Of a stretch of 64,000 nt of DNA, positions 57,555-64,000 are shown piece by piece. This stretch comes from Gammaproteobacteria bacterium. GTDB taxonomy: Bacteria > Pseudomonadota > Gammaproteobacteria > Steroidobacterales > Woeseiaceae. The notes beneath the pieces were generated by a model. That model was not told the origin of the DNA. It searched no databases and saw only the letters and a program-made list of their open reading frames with translations. The DNA is taken from the NCBI GenBank assembly GCA_013151645.1, contig JAADHU010000019.1, forward strand, positions 1-64,000, read 5' to 3'. The position numbers and the translations under genes were made by a program. How positions within the stretch are numbered: the first letter of the stretch is position 1; each line of letters begins with the position of its first letter.

Positions 57555-59102
57555 TCAGGCACACTCCGCTGGCGCAAACGCCGTTGTCGCCACGCGGCAT
57601 CCTGCCGCCGACTGATGCAGCGTTAGCGACACCAGTTCCACGGATCCAACGGGTCGAAAGGTCAACAAGACGGTAATACCGCGTTGCTGATCGACCAGGC
57701 CAGCATGCAGCGTCGCGTCACATTGCACCGCGTAACTCTCGGTCTCGAAAGCGCCCTGATCGGCGAGCCCGGTCATGAAGGCATGCACCTGGGCCTGAAT
57801 GCGATCGGCCACGCGTGGTGCGTCAGCTTCGAAAAGCGCCCATCGTGTCGCACGGTCAATGGTGTTGGTAATGCTCAGGCAAAGTCGTCGCAACGTCAGG
57901 CTGGCAAACTTTTTCTCCAGCTGATTGCTGCAACCCAGCGTGACCGAACCGCAAAAAGCGGCTTTTCCTGCGGTCCGACCGGCAATGGCGTTCAAACCCT
58001 CACGCACCAGCATTGATCCTTCTTCCAGCGAGAACTGAACGGCTGGCGTCAACTTGCGATTGAAGCCGAAACCCGGTTGATCGAGATCGTGCCACGGCCC
58101 CCACTGCTCATCGAGCTTGCTGAGCAAACCGGCCAGCGCCCCGCCCACCACGCGTGGCAGCCGGTCCTCATCGTCCCGTGAAATCATCCGTGGAAAATAG
58201 GACGCTATGCTCGAGCTCGAATATCCTGCATCGCGAACGCCAGCCAGCGCATCACTGACCGTGCGCCACTCTGTCGGCGGGTCGAGTATCAACATCGCGC
58301 CGCGCCGGCGGCAATAGCGCTCGGCGGCGAGTACCACGGTTGGCCCCAGATCGTGCTCTTTGCCCGGTGGCGGCAGGTAGAGCAAGTCGAATTGCTCCAC
58401 CTCATCCAGCGCAAAAAGTCCGCTACTGGCCGTCGCCGATCCGATCAAATCGTAGTCCGTCAACTCCGCACCGTCGTTGCCGCGCTGCGCGTGACCGACG
58501 TATTCCGACGTCTGGTTGGTTCCCGGTCCGATGGTGGCCATTGGTCGGCCGGGAGGCGGTGGAAGCTGCACCTTCACCAGGGTCGAATCGAGCAATACGT
58601 CCGCGATGAACCGTCCATCCTCTGCTCGACAACTCAGCCGACGATAAATTTCCTGGTCAACAACAAGTCCGTTGCCCGGCGCAATACGCTGAATCGTGAG
58701 GTTGAATGAATGGCTGTCCTGGGCGTCAATGCGATCGTAGTCAACGGCCGCACGAATCGATTCAGTGGCACCGGGTTCGCGCGCATGCAGAGTCAGTACA
58801 CCGTGATCGGCCGGCAGGCAAATCATCGCGCCGCGAGCATTGTTGGTAACGCGTACCACGTAGAGCTGTTTGCCGCCGTGTTCGAAGAATTGTTGCACGG
58901 CAGGTCCCAGGCTGCTTTGCCGCCAAATGCCGCCGAATCGTCGCCGAAAATCCGCGAAGTTCTGCAGGAGTAGCGGAGAATTCAGGGGGCCACGAAGCGC
59001 ACGGCCGATGAATGCGGTCGTGGTAAGGCGGGAAACATCGATGGGTTGATCCATCGACGAAATTTCTGTGACCGTTATGCCCTGGTCTAAACCATCTGAC
59101 AA
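57555..59102 (-). CDS. Orphan contractile-tail sheath-like protein
   Basis: A protein of 515 residues. The N-terminal TAFIGRALRGPLNSPLLLQNF (split here as TAFIGRALRGP and NSPLLLQNFADF), then QFFEHGGKQLYVVRV, and a C-terminal part with RRLCLSITNTIDRATRWALFEAD and QGAFETESYAVQCDATL match phage and contractile injection system sheath proteins. No tube, baseplate, spike, ATPase or other tail gene is present nearby on either side. It may be a remnant, a domesticated protein or part of a dispersed system. Confidence 0.8.
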   Translation of the reverse strand: MSDGLDQGITVTEISSMDQPIDVSRLTTTAFIGRALRGPLNSPLLLQNFADFRRRFGGIWRQSSLGPAVQQFFEHGGKQLYVVRVTNNARGAMICLPADHGVLTLHAREPGATESIRAAVDYDRIDAQDSHSFNLTIQRIAPGNGLVVDQEIYRRLSCRAEDGRFIADVLLDSTLVKVQLPPPPGRPMATIGPGTNQTSEYVGHAQRGNDGAELTDYDLIGSATASSGLFALDEVEQFDLLYLPPPGKEHDLGPTVVLAAERYCRRRGAMLILDPPTEWRTVSDALAGVRDAGYSSSSIASYFPRMISRDDEDRLPRVVGGALAGLLSKLDEQWGPWHDLDQPGFGFNRKLTPAVQFSLEEGSMLVREGLNAIAGRTAGKAAFCGSVTLGCSNQLEKKFASLTLRRLCLSITNTIDRATRWALFEADAPRVADRIQAQVHAFMTGLADQGAFETESYAVQCDATLHAGLVDQQRGITVLLTFRPVGSVELVSLTLHQSAAGCRVATTAFAPAECA

Positions 59103-59207
59103 ACCTATCTCCGCGATTACGAGTCAGATATCCGTGGGTGAATTCTAATTATAGTGCGCGCCAGATGCTATTGTTCCGGGCAAGTATTCCAGCTGAATTG
59201 TGGCGCA

Positions 59208-60272
59208 ATGGCGAATTCAGAGCATTTACTGTCCCGATTTCCGACACTGGGTCGGAAACTGAAGAAAATACCGCTTGCGAACCTGCCCACTCCGGTACGT
59301 GAAGTGCGGTATTGCAAGCGGACAGCATCGCATAATGTCTGGATCAAGGACGACAGCCTGACGGGCGAACCTTACGGCGGCAACAAGATCCGCAAGCTCG
59401 AGTATTTATTGCAACCTGTGCTGGACAAGCACCGAGGTCGCGTCGCAACGTTCGGCGCCGTCGGGTCGCATCACGCCCTCGCCACCGCTTTGTATGCACG
59501 AAAACTGGGGCTTGATTGCACGGCGTTTCTGTCCCATCAAACCAGGGTTCCGTCGATCCCGGCAACGCTGAATACGCATCTTCGAATTGGCACCGAGATT
59601 GTGCGCTACGGTGGCACATACCGCGACCGCGTCGGCACGCTCAGAAGACACCTGTGGGGTCGAAACGCCTGGGTCGTACCGGCGGGCGGCTCTTCCTGGC
59701 TCGGTACACTGGGCTTTATCGATGCCGGGCTCGAACTCGCTCATCAAATTTCGAGCAAACAACTGTCGATGCCTGATCGGATTTACGTTGCCACTGGCAC
59801 CATGAGCACAGCCGCCGGCCTGGCACTCGGACTGGCGCTTGCGGAACTGCCGATTGCCGTCCACGCGGTGCGGGTTTCGCGCACATCGATCGCGAATCCG
59901 GCGGTGCTGGCACGACTGATCAGGAAAACGGTGGCAATGCTGAAAAGTCTGGATGCCTCGTTCCCTGACGAAATTGTCACAAACACGCGTGTTTTCTTGC
60001 GCCACGAATATTTCGGCGCCGGCTACGCCCACAGCAACGCCGTCATCGACGCCGCGATTGAAACTTCTGCCGATCAATTCGCCATTGCTCTCGAATCGAC
60101 GTACACCGGTAAGGCGATGGCCGCCATGCTGCATGATCTGGATTCAGCGGATGGCAAGTCCGCCCGGTTCCTGTTCTGGAATACGTGCCACTCTCTACCA
60201 CTCACGGAATCGGCGGATCGTCCACTGAACGGCTCGAAACTGCCGAAGGAATTCTTGCATTACTTCACCTGA
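59208..60272 (+). CDS. PLP-dependent enzyme, D-cysteine desulfhydrase/ACC deaminase-like
   Basis: A protein of 354 residues from the ATG at 59208. The cofactor lysine is K60 in YGGNKIRKLEYLL, followed by VGSHHALATALYARKLG and a later ATGTMSTAAGLALGLAL phosphate loop. This is the fold type II group that includes D-cysteine desulfhydrase and 1-aminocyclopropane-1-carboxylate deaminase. The exact reaction is not settled by sequence. The sheath gene is divergent; the acylase gene follows on the same strand. Confidence 0.85.
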   Translation: MANSEHLLSRFPTLGRKLKKIPLANLPTPVREVRYCKRTASHNVWIKDDSLTGEPYGGNKIRKLEYLLQPVLDKHRGRVATFGAVGSHHALATALYARKLGLDCTAFLSHQTRVPSIPATLNTHLRIGTEIVRYGGTYRDRVGTLRRHLWGRNAWVVPAGGSSWLGTLGFIDAGLELAHQISSKQLSMPDRIYVATGTMSTAAGLALGLALAELPIAVHAVRVSRTSIANPAVLARLIRKTVAMLKSLDASFPDEIVTNTRVFLRHEYFGAGYAHSNAVIDAAIETSADQFAIALESTYTGKAMAAMLHDLDSADGKSARFLFWNTCHSLPLTESADRPLNGSKLPKEFLHYFT

Positions 60273-60443
60273 CCGTACCGGGGAAAGATCATGTCGCAGC
60301 CCGTCGTTCGTCTTGGTGAGCTCGAATACGGCCATGGTTTATTGGCACCGAGAGGCAGAATAGGCTGGCGACTGCGTCGCCACACTGGACAGTCCCGTCC
60401 GGGAAACGATAGATTGCCACGATACTTCAATAAGGATTCACCC

Positions 60444-62717
60444 ATGCCTCGAATCATTCGAATTGCCCTGTCCCTCTTTGTGATCGTAACGATGAGCGCG
60501 TGCTCCCCACGGCAGGACGCGCCAGCAACGCCGTCCAATGCCAAATACAACACGGAAATTCGCTGGACGAGTTACGGCATTCCACACGTGAAGGCCAATG
60601 ATTGGGGCAGTCTTGGCTACGGCTTCGCGTACGCCGCCGCAACTGACGCAGTTTGCGTTATCGCCAAAGATGTTGCCGTCGCGAACGGTGAGTTGTCCGC
60701 ACATCTCGGCAGCGAAAGCGGCAATATCGAAAGCGACGTTTTTCACCGTGCGATTATCACCGACGAGCGACTAAAACACTTCGGCAACGGACAATCGGCC
60801 GACATGCGCGAGTACGCCGCAGGTTATGCCGCGGGTTACAATCGCTATTTGCAGGATCATGCGGACACTCTTCCCGCGTCCTGCCGCGGCGAGTCCTGGA
60901 TTCGACCTATAGCAACTGAAGACGTCGCCCGCCTGACGGTCAGCCTGGGCATTCGCTACGGCCTCGGTCAGTTCAAAAACGACATGACTCGTGCCACGCC
61001 TCCCGGAACACCGGTTGCTCACGGTGAAACCGTGTTCGAGCTACCACCGGGCCTGGGCAGCAATGCCGTCGCGCTGGGCAAGGACGTGACGGAATCAGGA
61101 CGCGGCATGCTGCTGGGAAATCCGCACTATCCCTGGCGAGGCGGCTCACGGTTTCACATCGTTCATACCACAATCCCTGGCAAACTTGACCTGATGGGTG
61201 CCAGCCTCTATTCGAGCAATTTTATCGTCATCGGATTCAACAAGGACGTTGCCTGGACGCATACCGTATCCACAGCGCTCCGCTTCACGCTCTACGAGTT
61301 GTCGCTGAACCCGGATGACCCGATGGAATACCGTTACGGCAATGATTACCGCCCGATCGAAGCGCGTACAGTCTCGGTCGACGTGCGTGACACGGAGGGG
61401 CAGATACACGCGGAAGAACATACGGTTTACATGACGCACTACGGGCCCCTGATCGCGAGCGACAGCCTGCCGTGGACAGCTGAGAAAGCGTACGCTATTC
61501 GTGACGCGGTCCTCGACAACAATGCCAGCACCGCGACCTACGCTGCACTTGGCGTCGCAGAATCAATCGACGATGTTGAAGCCGCCATCAGTCAGCAAGG
61601 CGTCTATTGGACAAACACCATCGCCGCGGATCGGAACGGTGACGCTTTTTACGCGGACATTTCCGCAACGCCGAATGTCGACGCCGAACTGATTGACGAG
61701 TGCCGTAGAACGGTGGCGGGTCTGCCGGCTTTCGTCGTCGTACTCGATGGTTCGACAGCCGCCTGCGAATGGAAGAGCGATTCGCGCAGCAAGATCGCCG
61801 GCACGCTGCCCGCTGAAGAAATGCCGCGGTTGAGACGCAGCGACTATGTCACAAACTCCAACGACAGTTTCTGGCTGGCAAATCCATCAGCACCGCTGGA
61901 AGGCTACTCACCGATCATCGGTCCCGAGAGAACGGCACGCTCATTGCGAACCCGTGCGGGACTGACATTTGTCGGCGAACAACTGGCGAAAGGCAGCAAA
62001 ATCAGGCCTGCCGATTTGAAGGGCGTGCTATACAGTCATCGGAACTACGCTGCAGAATTGTTGCTGGACGACGTCCTGAAGCTTTGTGATAACGAGCCTC
62101 TGGATGTCGTGCTTGGTGATGACAAAGTCGATCTCACGCCATCATGCGATGCGCTACGCGCCTGGGATCGCACCGCGAATATTGATAGCCATGGCGGGCA
62201 GGTCTGGACCGAATTCTGGCGCAATGCCCGCAAAATCAAGAATCTGTATTCAGTACCGTTCGACGCGAATGACCCTGTGAACACGCCTCGCGGCATCAAC
62301 ATTCAGGACACCGCTGTTGCGACCGCCGTTAAGGAATCATTGGCGACTGGCCAAATCGCTTTGAGTACTGCCCACGTAGCACTCGACGCCGCCTGGGGTG
62401 ATATTCAGTATGCTGAACGCAATGGCAAAAAGATCCCCATCCCCGGCGGGCAGGGTTGGGCCGGCATGTTCAGCATGATCGTTGCGGGCCTGAGCAAGGA
62501 GAAAGGCTACAACCCGATCGTGCATGGCAACAGTTATATCCAGGTCATTTCCTGGGACACCGACGGAAAATTGCGACCCGGCGGCGTACTCACGTATTCG
62601 CAATCGCAGGAAGCAGACTCACCACACTATTCCGACCTGACTGAGTTGTATTCACAAAAACAATGGATCGACTTTCCGTTCACCGAGGAAGAGATTCTCT
62701 CACGGATCCAAATTTGA
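60444..62717 (+). CDS. Penicillin/acyl-homoserine-lactone acylase family lipoprotein
   Basis: A protein of 757 residues; the ATG at 60444 has AAGGA 7 nt upstream. A signal ends in the lipobox MSAC20. Ntn hydrolases of this group cut themselves into two chains at a Gly-Ser bond; here G205-S206-N207 (GLGSNAVALG) is the predicted site, S206 becoming the nucleophile. Later NPHYPW and WTHTVS fit. Substrates in the family include penicillins, aculeacin and N-acyl-homoserine lactones. A periplasmic or outer-membrane location is expected. Confidence 0.88.
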   Translation: MPRIIRIALSLFVIVTMSACSPRQDAPATPSNAKYNTEIRWTSYGIPHVKANDWGSLGYGFAYAAATDAVCVIAKDVAVANGELSAHLGSESGNIESDVFHRAIITDERLKHFGNGQSADMREYAAGYAAGYNRYLQDHADTLPASCRGESWIRPIATEDVARLTVSLGIRYGLGQFKNDMTRATPPGTPVAHGETVFELPPGLGSNAVALGKDVTESGRGMLLGNPHYPWRGGSRFHIVHTTIPGKLDLMGASLYSSNFIVIGFNKDVAWTHTVSTALRFTLYELSLNPDDPMEYRYGNDYRPIEARTVSVDVRDTEGQIHAEEHTVYMTHYGPLIASDSLPWTAEKAYAIRDAVLDNNASTATYAALGVAESIDDVEAAISQQGVYWTNTIAADRNGDAFYADISATPNVDAELIDECRRTVAGLPAFVVVLDGSTAACEWKSDSRSKIAGTLPAEEMPRLRRSDYVTNSNDSFWLANPSAPLEGYSPIIGPERTARSLRTRAGLTFVGEQLAKGSKIRPADLKGVLYSHRNYAAELLLDDVLKLCDNEPLDVVLGDDKVDLTPSCDALRAWDRTANIDSHGGQVWTEFWRNARKIKNLYSVPFDANDPVNTPRGINIQDTAVATAVKESLATGQIALSTAHVALDAAWGDIQYAERNGKKIPIPGGQGWAGMFSMIVAGLSKEKGYNPIVHGNSYIQVISWDTDGKLRPGGVLTYSQSQEADSPHYSDLTELYSQKQWIDFPFTEEEILSRIQI

Positions 62718-62988
62718 TGTCGATTACTTTGCAGGGGAACTAGACGCGTTTTGTTTCGACATTCACTGCTATTGGGTTTGGTGGTGACAAGAATAATCGG
62801 CGCGCAGTGTTCCCTTGGCGGGTGCTACGCCACGCAATATGACCATTGTTAGGCGTAGCGGATACTTGGTCGAGTCTTTGTGTCCGCCACACTTGCGAAA
62901 GCAAACATTACGATGGCAGTGGCGAAAAACTTTGCCACGGAAACGAAGCTGGCATGTTGTGGAGCCCTCAAGATGGCACGAGATCAAA
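62718..62988. other. Intergenic region after the acylase gene
   Basis: About 270 bp without a convincing gene. GCTACGCC (62824-62831) and GGCGTAGC (62852-62859) form a perfect 8-bp stem with a 20-nt loop; no U-run follows, so it is not a typical terminator. Confidence 0.3.
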
Positions 62989-63323
62989 GTGAAGTTATGG
63001 CGTTATTCCAGCGTTTCAACTCGCCTGGTAGCGTCGATCGCTATATTGATGAGTATTTCTGCTTGTTCAGTTTCCCAAAATTACGTGGGACGGTGACTGA
63101 TTGCCAAGACAGTCCCATCTCAAACTCTAAAGTCACTGCATGGAAGAGCGGGTGGGTGCCTATTACGCTGCCGCCGCAACTCGGAACAACTTACACAGGT
63201 GACAACGATGGGTTCAGCTTTACTACCTACAAGAAGGCGAGTTTCTTCACGTACGATGGAGGAAAACTCACGTTTAGTAGCCATCCGGATATATCAGAAA
63301 GTAATTGTGATGGAGATTCTTAG
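62989..63323 (+). pseudogene. Probable frameshifted lipoprotein with carboxypeptidase-regulatory-like domain
   Basis: From GTG 62989 a lipoprotein signal is read (MKLWRYSSVSTRLVAS, then ISAC), but this frame stops 15 codons later. The next frame continues with GTVTDCQDSPISNSKVTAW and about 60 further residues to the stop at 63323. Adding one G in the GGG at 63087-63089 would join both parts as NYVGTVTDCQD. The start G.V.D....PI..A.V-like is typical of small beta-sandwich domains. It could be a decayed gene, an assembly error or a real slippage site. Confidence 0.45.
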
Positions 63324-63653
63324 CGACTCATTCTGGCCGAGACTGAGTCAAAGAACACGTCGGCTTACACGCACGGTGCAGCCTACAACACGCTGCACTT
63401 GCCGCCGGGCAGTATCTGACACGAAAACTGCAGGTCATTGCCTTGCAATGGCCGGCTCCCCGCCAGATACTTGGTGCGAGCTTGCCAATACCTTAGGCTC
63501 TGGGGGGTTCTTCAGGCCATAAGATCCGCAGCGACCGGCTACACCATTCGTCTACTAGCTGTCCTATCACCGGACGAATTTTGATCGATGATCGAAGTTG
63601 CTTCGCGCTTGAATTGACGCAAGAAATAGCAGAGATTACCGAGAGGAGATAGC
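63324..63653. other. Intergenic region before the TerB-like gene
   Basis: About 330 bp. Short open frames here have no coding character. The last bases hold GAGAGGAGA, the ribosome binding site of the next gene. Nothing else was recognised. Confidence 0.3.
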
Positions 63654-64000
63654 ATGCACATTGTTCTCGGACTGATTGGCTCGATAGTTTCTGTCCTGTA
63701 TTTGCTTGACCGCCTCGGCGTCGACATCGGTTGGCTCAATCCACGCTATTGGCGCCATCGCCGAGCCTGGAGGAAAAAATACGAGGGCGACCCGATCTAT
63801 TCGATTGAGGACCCGATTCAAATTGCTGCGGTCCTGATCGTCGGCATTGCAAAGCTTGAAGGGGATCTAAGTGCGGAACAAAAATCAGCGATTTTGGGAC
63901 AGTTCGAAGAAAAGTTCTCCCTAGACACGCGTGGTGCGTCCGAGTTATTTGGGTCAGCCGCACATTTGCTTGGCGCGCCACAAATCATCGGCGCCCAGCT
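63654..64000 (+). CDS. TerB-like protein, N-terminal part (cut by window end)
   Basis: The frame starts at ATG 63654, with AGGAGA 5 nt upstream, and runs open to the right edge (115 residues seen). One membrane helix (about residues 2-18) is followed by a basic linker, RYWRHRRAWRKKYEG, and a helical domain (IEDPIQIAAVLIVGIAKLEG, split as IEDPIQIAAVL and IVGIAKLEG) ending with LSAEQKSAIL. This resembles the tellurite-resistance TerB family attached to a membrane anchor. Tellurite resistance itself is not implied. Confidence 0.7.
   Translation, partial: MHIVLGLIGSIVSVLYLLDRLGVDIGWLNPRYWRHRRAWRKKYEGDPIYSIEDPIQIAAVLIVGIAKLEGDLSAEQKSAILGQFEEKFSLDTRGASELFGSAAHLLGAPQIIGAQ

Noticed and set aside
62824-62859. 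Inverted GCTACGCC/GGCGTAGC with a GTTAGGC-like stretch as an integron attC site
   Set aside because: There is no paired core site, no array and no integrase; the similarity covers only a few bases.

Overview
The window looks like chromosomal DNA of a free-living gammaproteobacterium, probably from a deep-branching, Woeseia/Steroidobacter/Chromatiales-like lineage. The evidence is gene order and protein type: dsbD-tlpA-aroQ-accB-accC-prmA-(zinc-ribbon/DUF3426)-dusB-fis-purH-purD, divergent trxA/rhlB with rho behind trxA, plsB, feoAB, and many lipoproteins and Tat-exported proteins. No rRNA, tRNA, CRISPR array, integrase or transposase was seen. The genus assignment is inference only.

Layout. 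1-2.6 kb: the end of a strictosidine-synthase-like gene, an M49-like metallopeptidase lipoprotein and a small unknown gene. 2.8-6.3 kb: an unusual type-2 isoleucyl-tRNA synthetase with a GIHH active-site signature, preceded by a complete isoleucine T-box riboswitch with its own terminator. 6.3-9 kb: a DsbA/FrnE-like protein, then msrP-msrQ (periplasmic methionine-sulfoxide repair). 9-13.2 kb: a compact class II microcin-type locus (C39-peptidase ABC exporter, HlyD-like adaptor, 68-residue two-helix membrane protein, 72-residue precursor with a Gly-Ala leader). 13.4-15.6 kb: groES-groEL under both a sigma-32-type promoter and a CIRCE operator.

15.8-30 kb: a long plus-strand housekeeping run covering thiol redox (dsbD with a duplicated alpha domain, tlpA), shikimate, fatty acid and purine synthesis, tRNA and ribosome modification, Fis, and moeA. 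One member is an 816-residue zinc-ribbon/DUF3426 protein with a 39-bp in-frame tandem repeat. 30-34.5 kb: rho, trxA, rhlB, cysQ and a YdcH-like protein. 34.5-37 kb: feoAB with a Fur box. 37-46 kb: trhO-plsB, then a tightly overlapping minus-strand operon of two DUF697-type GTPases, an alkyltransferase-like protein, a double DsbA-fold protein, an alpha/beta hydrolase and a small lipoprotein.

46-64 kb is more accessory: a YtcJ-like amidohydrolase, a DUF1501/DUF1800 secreted pair beside an ECF sigma/anti-sigma/Spy-like module, a sodium:solute symporter, a 212-bp nested palindromic repeat, a 5-oxoprolinase-type protein, an orphan contractile-tail sheath-like protein, a PLP enzyme, an acylase lipoprotein, a probably frameshifted lipoprotein, and at the right edge the start of a TerB-like gene. 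The most interesting items are the T-box/IleRS2 pair, the microcin locus, the nested palindrome and the orphan sheath gene.
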